From contig CACYYM010000005.1 of NCBI GenBank assembly GCA_902778625.1, positions 180,535 through 244,534 of the forward strand: 64,000 nt of DNA. The letters are read 5' to 3'. This DNA is from an uncultured Bacteroidales bacterium. Its GTDB lineage: Bacteria; Bacteroidota; Bacteroidia; Bacteroidales; Bacteroidaceae. Below, in pieces: positions 1 to 8,154 of the stretch. A program made the translations under genes and the position numbers. The notes under the pieces were generated by a model. The model saw nothing but the letters and a program-made list of their open reading frames with translations. It was not told the origin of the DNA and did not search any database. Every line of letters begins with the position of its first letter. Position 1 is the stretch's first letter.

Positions 1-1521
1 AGGGATGGAGATGTGCTGATTCTCGGCAAGGAGGACGCTTCGATGAAGCTCACATTACCTCTCAAGCAGGAGAACATCTGCTTTGCCGACCTTTGCTTCA
101 ACGTTACAGAGCAGACCGACTCGAGCGTCATCTTTGTTGCTGAGCAGGAAGGAAAGCAGTTGCAGGTCAGCTATAAACTTCGTCCGGAATCTTACATGCT
201 TGACATGGACATTGCTTGCGAAGGCATGGAAGGTTTGTCGATGCCTGGCGCAAGTAACTTGCTCATCGAATGGAAAGCGCGAATTCCTCAGCAAGAAAAA
301 GGCAGAGACTTCGAGAATCGTTACAGTTCGCTCACCTACAAGAGACAAGGAAAAGGCGTAAAGAAGCTTAGTGAAATGAAGGACGATAGCAAGGAGCCCG
401 AAGAAGCTCTCGAGTGGGTTGCCTTCAAGAATCAGTTCTTCAGCGCCGTTCTTATCGGAAGTCAGCCGATGACTCAGGCTTCGCTTGCGACTGAGCAAGT
501 TCAAGACGAGGAAGGTTACCTGAAGCATTACGAGGCTTCGCTGCAAGTGCCGTTCGATGCTACAGGCAAGGACGCTACGCATCTGCAGATGTATCTCGGT
601 CCCAATGACTTCCACATTCTCAAGGCACACAGCAAGATGACGGCTTACGGCTCGAAAGCCGACCTCGACGAACTCGTTTACTTGGGCTGGTGGATATTTC
701 GTTTCATCAATCGTTGGTCGATACTTTACATCTTCGATTGGCTCAAAGCGTTCGGTTTGCCAATGGGCATCGTCCTTTTGCTCTTGACAATCATCATCAA
801 GGTACTCGTCTTCCCAACACAAAAGAAGAGCTATTTGAGTAGCGCCAAGATGCGTGTCCTCAAGCCGAAGCTTGACGAGCTGAACAAGCAGTACCCAAAT
901 CCTGACCAAGCTATGCAGAAGCAACAGGCCATGATGCAGATGTACAGCCAGTACGGCGTCAGTCCTATGGGCGGTTGCTTGCCGATGCTCATACAGATGC
1001 CTATCTGGATAGCGATGTTCAACTTCATTCCAAATGCCATTGACCTTCGCGGAGAGAGTTTCCTTTGGGCAGACGACCTCAGCGCTTACGACGATGTAAT
1101 CCGCTGGGGGAAAAGCATTTGGCTCATCGGCAATCACTTGAGCATCTTCTGCTTATTGTTTAGCTTGACCAACATTGTCAACACTTGGATATCGATGCGA
1201 CAGCAGCAGAACCAGTTCTCAGGCGAACAAGCGCAGCAGATGAAGATGATGCAATGGATGATGTATCTGATGCCCTTGATGTTCTTCTTCTGGTTCAACA
1301 ACTACTCGAGCGGTTTGAGCTACTTCTACTTCATTTCGGGCTTGCTCAACATCATCACGATGTGGTACCTCAGATGGAAGACCGACGACAAGAAGTTGCT
1401 TGCAGGACTTGAAGCTTATCGCGAGCAACACAAGAACGACCCCAAGAAAGCGTCTGGCCTTCAAGCACGCCTCGAGGCTCTACAGAAGATGCAACAGGAA
1501 CAAGCAAGGAAAGGCAGATAA
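1..1521 (+). CDS. yidC: Membrane protein insertase YidC (5' end outside window)
   Basis: This is the C-terminal part of YidC, which inserts and folds inner membrane proteins alone or with SecYEG. The frame is open to the left edge, so the GTG at 13 is probably internal and the N-terminal membrane segment lies outside. The first ~220 visible residues are the periplasmic beta-rich domain. The conserved insertase core follows: hydrophobic segments around residues 245-270, 320-345, 375-400 and 420-450, with the cytoplasmic hairpin rich in Met, Gln and Lys between the first two. The tail is basic (QQEQARKGR), as is usual for ribosome contact. The stop at 1519-1521 is followed at once by a GC-rich 22-bp repeat array. 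The family assignment is firm. Confidence 0.95.
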   Translation, partial: RDGDVLILGKEDASMKLTLPLKQENICFADLCFNVTEQTDSSVIFVAEQEGKQLQVSYKLRPESYMLDMDIACEGMEGLSMPGASNLLIEWKARIPQQEKGRDFENRYSSLTYKRQGKGVKKLSEMKDDSKEPEEALEWVAFKNQFFSAVLIGSQPMTQASLATEQVQDEEGYLKHYEASLQVPFDATGKDATHLQMYLGPNDFHILKAHSKMTAYGSKADLDELVYLGWWIFRFINRWSILYIFDWLKAFGLPMGIVLLLLTIIIKVLVFPTQKKSYLSSAKMRVLKPKLDELNKQYPNPDQAMQKQQAMMQMYSQYGVSPMGGCLPMLIQMPIWIAMFNFIPNAIDLRGESFLWADDLSAYDDVIRWGKSIWLIGNHLSIFCLLFSLTNIVNTWISMRQQQNQFSGEQAQQMKMMQWMMYLMPLMFFFWFNNYSSGLSYFYFISGLLNIITMWYLRWKTDDKKLLAGLEAYREQHKNDPKKASGLQARLEALQKMQQEQARKGR

Positions 1522-1522
1522 A

Positions 1523-1609
1523 AATCTCCGCACGCGGCGATGGCAATCTCCGCACGCGGCGATGGCAATCCCCGCACGCGGCGTTTCAATCCCCGCACGC
1601 GGCGTTTAG
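1523..1609. repeat. GC-rich 22-bp tandem array (four units)
   Basis: Four copies of a unit with near-palindromic core CCGCACGCGG, with central AC positions starting at 1531, 1553, 1575 and 1596 (spacing 22, 22, 21). Flanks read AATCTC or AATCCC before the core and CG(A/T)T after it. The array fills the gap between yidC and the peptidase gene. The same core recurs at five other intergenic places in this window. Confidence 0.9.
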
Positions 1610-1644
1610 CATCCGATAACAGTCAAGAATCAATTGAAAGCAAT

Positions 1645-3835
1645 ATGAATTATAAGTTATGTATGGCGGCAGTCTTACTTTGCGCGGCTTGCAGCACACA
1701 GAAGGATAGTGAGAAAGTGAACATCGAGAAACAAACCGTACAGCTCGAAGGCGACCTGATGACGCCCGAAGCGCTTTGGGCAATGAGCCGCATTGGCGGC
1801 TATCAGGCATCGCCCGACGGCAAGCACATCGCCTTCCAGATGGGTTACTACAGCGTGAAGGAGAACAAGAGCCATCATGTCCTTTGGATGATGAACGCCG
1901 ACGGCAGCGAGCAGAAACAGCTGACAAGTGATGCCGAGAACGAGACCGACGTGCAGTGGCTCGACAACAAGACCATCGCTTTCCTCCGTGGTGGCGAGGT
2001 TTGGAAAATGGGCTTGAACGGCAAGAGCCGCAAGCAAATGAGCAAGACCGACGGCAAGGTCGAAGGCTTCCTCTTCGCTCCCGACGGCAAGAAAGTCATT
2101 CTCCTGAAGAGCATCGATTTCAATGAAATCATTCAGAAGAACCCCGAAGACCTGCCCAAAGCGACGGGCCGCGTCGTGAACGACTTGATGTATCGCCATT
2201 GGGACCACTACGTGGAGAGCATCCAGCATCCTTTTGTACTCGATCTCAAAACGGGTGAGGAGTTCGACATCCTCGAGGGAGAACCCTTCGAATGCCCCAT
2301 GGAGCCCTTCGGCGGCATTGAGCAATTGGCTTGGAGCCCTGATTCAAAGTTTATTGCCTTTACTTGTCGCTGTAAGACCGGCTTGGAATATAGTATCTCG
2401 ACCGATAGCGACATCTTCCTTTATGACGTTGAAGCTCGCGACCTTAACAATATTGAGCACACAAAGAACCTGTGTAAGCAGTTCAGAGAGTTTGGTATAC
2501 TTGGCTGCAATGAGATGGCTTATCATGGCGATGGAAAGCAGTTGAATCCCACCAAGACACTGAAAGATCAGGAAATCAACGTTAAGCATAAGGGTGAGAA
2601 CGTGGGCTACGACCTCAATCCGAAGTTCTCGCCCGACGGACGCTACGTGGCTTGGCTCTCGATGGAGCGCGACGGCTAGCCTTTGCATCTACGACTTGAA
2701 GGAGAACACCAAGACCTACGTCACCGAGTCGTTCGACTCCAGCGTGGACGACTTCTGCTGGGCGCCCGACTCCTATACATTATATTATATAGGGGTTTGG
2801 CACGCCACGGAAAATCTCTACAAGACTAACCTCAAGGGCGAAGTCAAACAACTTTCCAACGACTGGGCCGACTTTGGTTCTTTGCAGATGCTCGACGAGA
2901 AGACGCTCGTTGCAGAACGTCACAGCATCACGGCTCCTGCTGACCTCTATGCCGTGACGCCAGGCGACAGCATCGCTAACACGCAGATAAAGCAGCTGAC
3001 CGAAGTGAACAAGGACATCCTCGACCAGCTCGCAAAGCCCAGCATCGAGCAGCGCTGGGTAAAGACCACCGACGGAAAGGAGATGCTGACCTGGGTTATC
3101 CTGCCTCCTCACTTTGATGCTTCGAAGAAGTATCCCACGCTGCTCTTCTGCGAGGGCGGCCCGCAGAGCGCCGTCTCGCAGTTCTGGAGCTACCGTTGGA
3201 ACTTTATGATCATGGCATCGCAGGGCTACGTGGTGATAGCTCCGAACCGTCGCGGCGTGCCGGGCTTCGGGCAAGAATGGCTCGAGGAAATAAGCGGCGA
3301 CTGGACCGGACAGTGCATGAAGGACTATCTTTCCGCGATAGATGATGCCACGGAGAACTTGCCGTACGTTGATAAAGACCGTCTCGGCGCCGTCGGTGCC
3401 TCGTTTGGCGGCTTCTCGGTTTACTATCTGGCAGGGCATCACGAAGGTCGCTTCAAGTGCTTCATCGCGCATGACGGCGCCTTCAATCTCGAGGCAATGT
3501 ACACCGAGACAGAGGAGAACTGGTTCTCCAACTGGGAGTATGACGATGCATACTGGAACAAAGACCAGACGGCACGCGCCCGAAAGACCTACGAGAACAG
3601 TCCTCATCTGTTCGTCGACAAGTGGGACACGCCCATCCTTTGCATACATGGCGAGAAGGATTACCGCATTAACGCGACTCAAGGCATGAGTGCCTTCAAC
3701 GCTGCTCGCATGCGAGGCATCGAGGCGCAGCTGCTCATCTTCCCCGACGAGAACCATTGGGTGCTCAAACCACAAAACGGTATCTTGTGGCAGAGGACTT
3801 ATTTTGCTTGGCTCGACAAGTGGCTGAAGAAGTAA
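1645..3835 (+). pseudogene. S9 family dipeptidyl-peptidase (DPP5-like), frameshifted
   Basis: Secreted serine exopeptidase of the prolyl oligopeptidase clan, which would release dipeptides from oligopeptides in the periplasm. The start at 1645 gives a lipoprotein signal (LLCAACS). The first frame carries the beta-propeller half and stops at 2677-2679 after SMERDG. The remaining protein continues in another frame from about 2680 (ASLCIYDLK) to 3835 and holds the alpha/beta hydrolase with nucleophile GASFGG, Asp in HGEKDYR and His in DENHW. Family members normally have several extra residues at the junction, so a short deletion of length 2 mod 3 fits better than a single-base error. A sequencing or assembly error remains possible. 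Catalytic residues are intact. The next gene is an MFS transporter. Confidence 0.85.
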
Positions 3836-3878
3836 TTCGACCTGAGAAAATAACGAAATAACACAATAACATCATATT

Positions 3879-5438
3879 ATGACACAAGCAATTCAAAAGA
3901 CTTTACGCGACAGTGCTGGAATGCGCTGGACGGCGTTGCTGCTCTTGGCGCTTGCCATGTTCTGCAGCTACATCTTCATGGACATCCTTTCTCCCATTAA
4001 GGACCTGATGCAAGAAACAAGGGGATGGGACAGTACGGCCTTCGGAACGATGCAAGGCTCCGAGGTGTTCCTCAATGTTTTTGCTTTCTTCCTCATCTTC
4101 GCAGGCATCATTCTCGACAAGATGGGCGTGCGTTTCACGATGGTTCTTTCTGCCGTTGTGATGCTCGTTGGTGCCTGCATCAAGTGGTACGCCGTGGATG
4201 AATCTTTCATGGGAAGTGGCTTGGAGGCATGGTTCACCAATCATTTGAACTACATTCCTGTGTTCGAGGAACTCGGTGTTTCTCCTTTCTATGAAGGCAT
4301 GCCAGCCTCTGCGAAGTTTGCTGCCTGCGGTTTCATGATATTTGGCTGTGGCGTGGAGATGGCCGGCATTACCGTAAGTCGCGGTATCGTCAAGTGGTTT
4401 AAGGGCAGAGAAATGGCTTTGGCAATGGGTTCGGAGATGGCTTTGGCCCGTCTTGGCGTGGCAACCTGCATGATCTTCTCGCCCTTCTTCGCCCGCTTGG
4501 GCGGTCAAGTCAGCGTTTCTCGCTCGGTTGCTTTTGGCGTGGTGCTGATGTGCATTGCCCTCATTATGAGCATTGTTTACTTCTTTATGGATAGGAAACT
4601 CGACGCGCAGACTGGTGAAGCCGAGGAGAAGGACGACCCCTTCAAGATCAGCGACTTGGGACAAATCCTCACTTCGAGTGGTTTCTGGCTTGTTGCCCTG
4701 CTTTGCGTGCTTTACTACAGCGCAATCTTCCCCTTCCAGAAGTACGCCGTGAACATGCTGCAATGCAACCTCACACTTGTAGCGCCCGATGCTAATTCCT
4801 TCTGGGCAAAGCCCGATGTCACCATCGTTCAGTACCTCATCATGCTCTTTGTTGCGGCAACTGGTTTTGCAAGCAACTTCCAGAAGAAAGCCGGAGCGAA
4901 GTACGGCTTGCTTTGCGTCAGCATCCTCGCCCTCGTTACCTATTGCTACATGGGTTACATGAGGCAGTCTGCCGAGAGTATCTTCGCGGTCTTCCCACTT
5001 CTGGCCGTGCTCATCACACCTATCTTGGGCAGTTATGTTGACCACAAAGGCAAGGCAGCCACGATGCTGATACTCGGCTCGTTGCTCCTCATCTTCTGCC
5101 ATCTTACCTTTGCCTTCGTGTTGCCTTTGTTCAAGGGCTCAGCCATCGGAGGCATCGCGATAGCCTACATCACCATTCTTGTGCTGGGTTCAAGCTTCTC
5201 GCTCGTGCCCGCAAGCCTTTGGCCAAGTGTGCCTAAACTGGTGGATGCCAAGGTTATAGGCTCTGCTTATGCGCTCATCTTCTGGATTCAGAACATAGGT
5301 CTTTGGCTCTTCCCACTGCTTATCGGCAAGGTTTTGGACAAGACAAATCCTGGCGTTACCGACCCGACTCAGGGTTTCGTCCTGAAGGTCGTTGACAAGA
5401 AGAAAGGTCTGGGCCTCGAGGAGCCGAACATCAAGTAA
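3879..5438 (+). CDS. MFS transporter, possibly for small peptides
   Basis: A 519-residue polytopic inner membrane protein of the major facilitator superfamily with about twelve hydrophobic segments and a charged central loop near residues 240-255 (GEAEEKDDPF). The loop between the second and third segments holds the MFS motif-A-like LDKMGVRF. It lies 43 bp downstream of the peptidase gene on the same strand, which suggests co-expression. The overall look, with long extracytoplasmic loops, recalls the MFSD1-type branch, for which dipeptide transport is reported in animals. That comparison and the pairing with a dipeptidyl-peptidase are inference; the substrate cannot be read from sequence. The gene is followed by a hairpin-rich repeat array and terminator. 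Confidence 0.75.
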   Translation: MTQAIQKTLRDSAGMRWTALLLLALAMFCSYIFMDILSPIKDLMQETRGWDSTAFGTMQGSEVFLNVFAFFLIFAGIILDKMGVRFTMVLSAVVMLVGACIKWYAVDESFMGSGLEAWFTNHLNYIPVFEELGVSPFYEGMPASAKFAACGFMIFGCGVEMAGITVSRGIVKWFKGREMALAMGSEMALARLGVATCMIFSPFFARLGGQVSVSRSVAFGVVLMCIALIMSIVYFFMDRKLDAQTGEAEEKDDPFKISDLGQILTSSGFWLVALLCVLYYSAIFPFQKYAVNMLQCNLTLVAPDANSFWAKPDVTIVQYLIMLFVAATGFASNFQKKAGAKYGLLCVSILALVTYCYMGYMRQSAESIFAVFPLLAVLITPILGSYVDHKGKAATMLILGSLLLIFCHLTFAFVLPLFKGSAIGGIAIAYITILVLGSSFSLVPASLWPSVPKLVDAKVIGSAYALIFWIQNIGLWLFPLLIGKVLDKTNPGVTDPTQGFVLKVVDKKKGLGLEEPNIK

Positions 5439-5489
5439 GGAAGACTCATTTCCTAAGCCTCTGATTTTCAGGCGGCGAGCCTCGCTGGA

Positions 5490-5590
5490 AAAGATGGCAC
5501 GTTAAGATGCCAAACTTAACGTGCCATCTTTGCAAACTTAACGTGTTAAATTGACCAACTTAACGTGCCGAGTTGAGAGACTCGGCACGC
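5490..5590. repeat. AT-rich 22-bp tandem array with hairpins
   Basis: Three direct units of AACTTAACGTGYY, with GTG at 5521, 5543 and 5565 (exact 22-bp spacing), plus one inverted unit at 5491-5506. The inverted unit and the first direct unit form a perfect 17-bp inverted repeat (5490-5506 and 5515-5531) with an 8-nt loop. Similar arrays lie at 32.9, 40.7 and 63.6 kb. Confidence 0.9.
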
Positions 5591-5600
5591 TTTGTTTTTT
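5564..5600 (+). terminator. Intrinsic terminator built from a repeat unit
   Basis: Arms CGTGCCGAGT (5564-5573) and ACTCGGCACG (5580-5589) pair perfectly over a 6-nt loop and are followed by CTTTGTTTTTT. The left arm is the last unit of the 22-bp array. It would end transcription from the MFS gene. Confidence 0.8.
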
Positions 5601-5662
5601 ATTGTCCCGCGTCAAGTCAAATGAAAAGGCACGCGTTTTTGTTTTTTTTCCTAAATAAAAAG

Positions 5663-5692
5663 TTGGATGTTATCATTTTCTTTGTATCTTTG
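5663..5692 (+). promoter_or_regulatory. Bacteroidetes promoter for the secreted repeat protein
   Basis: TTGG at 5663-5666, an 18-bp spacer, then TATCTTTG at 5685-5692, matching the Bacteroidetes -33/-7 consensus. The start codon is 41 bp downstream of the -7 box. Confidence 0.75.
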
Positions 5693-5732
5693 TCGCGAAA
5701 TTATGTATGAATTTAACCAAATCTAAAAGCAT

Positions 5733-8141
5733 ATGAAGACAAAGATTTTTACCCTTTTAATGACGCTCTTCGCATTCGCATGGAGTGCAAAGGCCGATGA
5801 AATACAGGGCTTCACGATAACGATGAGCCGTAATGGCGGTGAGTTCGAAAACGTGTCATTCTCTGCCGAAGGCGAGTCGGACATAGATTTCTCCGAGGAC
5901 CCAACCACATCTTTGATAATCAAGAAAATTGAGGCTCATGCCGATGGAACAGTAAGCAACGTGGTCTTTAGTGCCACGATGTACAAGACGGCGAATGGCT
6001 TGAGGCCTGATGACGGCTGGCGTTCCTTCGACTTGGTGGACAGGCACGGAGGCAAGTGGGTGCTCGACCTTGGCGACGGTGTCGACCTCATCGACGAAGA
6101 GATGGGCGGTTCGCCCAGGACTTTCCAGTTTTATCTCAAGGGGCAAGACGGCTCGGGCAATGATATCTATTGCAACAATGGCGGACAGGACTACAAGATT
6201 CTCTTTTCGAAAAGCGGGACTTCGCTGCCAATAAAGAACCTGATATTGACCGTTAGGCTCAACGGAGGCGAGGCTTTTACGCAGGAAATCCCTGCCGAAG
6301 GCTTCCCCGTGGTTGATTTGACTGACGAACAAACCACTTCCCTGATTATCGAAAAGATAGAAGTTCAGGCCATCGAATCTGTTTCCGATGTCTCTTTCTT
6401 AGGGACGATGTACTCGACAAATAGTGGCTCTTCTGGTGATGAATGGCGCGAATACAATATGGAATACAAGAGTAATGGCCGATGGATGCTCTATTTCGGA
6501 GAAGGCGTGGAACTCGTCGAAGAGGATTGGATTGGGCAGAACAAGACGAAGACCTTCGAGTTCTATGCCCAGGCATATGACGGCTCGGGCAGTCAGTTCC
6601 TCTACAACAATGGCGGAGCGAACTACAAAGTGACCTTCTCCACAGGCGAAGGCGGTGATTGGAAGATTAAGTTCCTCGAAGAATCTACTGCAGACTTGCT
6701 TCTGAACGTTGGTGGCGAGGGACGGAGCTACTCTTTCAACGGTGATGGAAGTCGCACACCTGAGGATCAACTGGGACAAATCAGCTCGCTCGCTATCGAT
6801 CAGTTCGCTCTTTGGTTCCGCTATAACGAGGGCGTGAGCACAAACGACGTGAGTCTTCAGTACAGAGTCTATGAAGAGGGACAAGAGCCGGAAGGAGGCT
6901 GGAGCCGAATAGATGCTCCGCAGTTCTACGACCAGGGCAGCAACACGATGTTTTTCTATACCGACATGATGGGACTTGACGTGACAAGCGGACTGGAACC
7001 AAACAGAGTCTATATTCTTGAGGTGAATTATCAGGTTGTAGTCGGCGAGGAATACTTCTTCTTGGGTAAGAATAAAGAAAGCAGCAAGTTCAGGTTCACC
7101 CTCACGGAAAACGTGGTTCAGGATGAGATATACAGCGTGATATTGACGCTCAAACACAATGGCGGCGAGCCTTTCGAAATGTATTTCGACCACGAGAATG
7201 CAGTTCCGTTGAACCTGGAAGGACAGACAACCTCCCTGAAGATAATGAAGGCTGAGGTCTGGACCTCAGAAGGTGTGCAAAGCGTGAACGTAGTCGGCAC
7301 GATGTACAACACGGAGAATGGCGGTCCGACTGGTGGCGATGAATGGCGTTCAATGCCTTTAACTCAATCGGACAACGGGTATTGGCTGCTCGATTTCGAT
7401 AAAGAAGGATACGAGATTGTAGAGGATGAATGGATCAATAACGACAAGTCAAAGACCTTCCAGTTCTATGTCACGGCAGTGGACAGGCAAGGGAACGGTA
7501 TTATTTACGATAATGAAGGACAGGATTATAAGGTTAGCTTTACGACTGGCAGCGGCGGTGGTGGCGACGGCATCCGCAGCATGACGCTGACCATCAACTG
7601 CGATGGCGAGGTCTTCACCGAGTCGTTCCCGTCCGAGGGCTGGGAGATTCATGCTGTCGAGGGACTGGTTTCCTCCATTAAAGTCATGCGAGTCGAGGTC
7701 GAAACGAGTGAATCGTTGACCTATATGGGCTTCTGTTCGACCATCTACGACACGGCTGATGGATGGCAGCACGACGATACGGCATGGGATTGGATTCCCA
7801 TGGAGAACCAAGGCGGCGGACATTGGGTGCTCGATTGGGGTGAAGGAAGAGAGTGCGTCGCGAGCGAATGGCTCGATCAGAACGTGATGAAGACCCTCGA
7901 GTTCTTTGCCGACGGAGGCGACGCGAATGGCAACAAATACAAATATGCCAATGGTATCAGCGACTATGGCTATGACAACAATTACAAGGTGACGTTCACT
8001 CCTGGCGTAGATCCCGATGGCATCAGCCTCGTTTCTGCTTCGAAGGAGAATGGTGCGACCTATAACCTCGTTGGCCAACGCGTGAGAAAAGACTACAAGG
8101 GCATCGTTATCACTAATGGAAGAAAAGTATTGATAAAGTAA
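5733..8141 (+). CDS. Secreted protein with four CBM-like repeats and a C-terminal sorting-like tail
   Basis: An 802-residue exported protein with a signal peptide ending near AWSAKA. Four related modules of about 145 residues start near residues 24, 166, 466 and 613. Each opens with a strand such as ILTVRLNGGE, contains TTSLIIEKIEV, a GTMY.T segment, a GDEWR or DDTAW segment, and ends with a line like KTFEFYAQAYDGSGS then YNNGGANYKVTF. A different module occupies about 310-460. The NNGG.NYKVTF ending resembles the end of starch-binding modules such as CBM21, CBM25 and CBM53; this is inference. The last 30 residues (YNLVGQRVRKDYKG then IVI) match the tail of the giant protein at 50-54.6 kb and may be a type IX secretion signal. 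GH92 follows after 13 bp, so the two form an operon. Confidence 0.75.
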   Translation: MKTKIFTLLMTLFAFAWSAKADEIQGFTITMSRNGGEFENVSFSAEGESDIDFSEDPTTSLIIKKIEAHADGTVSNVVFSATMYKTANGLRPDDGWRSFDLVDRHGGKWVLDLGDGVDLIDEEMGGSPRTFQFYLKGQDGSGNDIYCNNGGQDYKILFSKSGTSLPIKNLILTVRLNGGEAFTQEIPAEGFPVVDLTDEQTTSLIIEKIEVQAIESVSDVSFLGTMYSTNSGSSGDEWREYNMEYKSNGRWMLYFGEGVELVEEDWIGQNKTKTFEFYAQAYDGSGSQFLYNNGGANYKVTFSTGEGGDWKIKFLEESTADLLLNVGGEGRSYSFNGDGSRTPEDQLGQISSLAIDQFALWFRYNEGVSTNDVSLQYRVYEEGQEPEGGWSRIDAPQFYDQGSNTMFFYTDMMGLDVTSGLEPNRVYILEVNYQVVVGEEYFFLGKNKESSKFRFTLTENVVQDEIYSVILTLKHNGGEPFEMYFDHENAVPLNLEGQTTSLKIMKAEVWTSEGVQSVNVVGTMYNTENGGPTGGDEWRSMPLTQSDNGYWLLDFDKEGYEIVEDEWINNDKSKTFQFYVTAVDRQGNGIIYDNEGQDYKVSFTTGSGGGGDGIRSMTLTINCDGEVFTESFPSEGWEIHAVEGLVSSIKVMRVEVETSESLTYMGFCSTIYDTADGWQHDDTAWDWIPMENQGGGHWVLDWGEGRECVASEWLDQNVMKTLEFFADGGDANGNKYKYANGISDYGYDNNYKVTFTPGVDPDGISLVSASKENGATYNLVGQRVRKDYKGIVITNGRKVLIK

Positions 8142-8154
8142 AACTTGGTAGATA

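Noticed and set aside
1523..1609. CRISPR array
   Set aside because: The 10-bp cores are separated by 12 bp that are themselves repeated, so there are no unique spacers, and no cas genes are present. The other 22-bp arrays were rejected for the same reason.
1540..1644. N-terminal extension of the peptidase over the repeat array
   Set aside because: It would encode NPRTRR-type repeat residues; the ATG at 1645 gives a proper lipoprotein signal.
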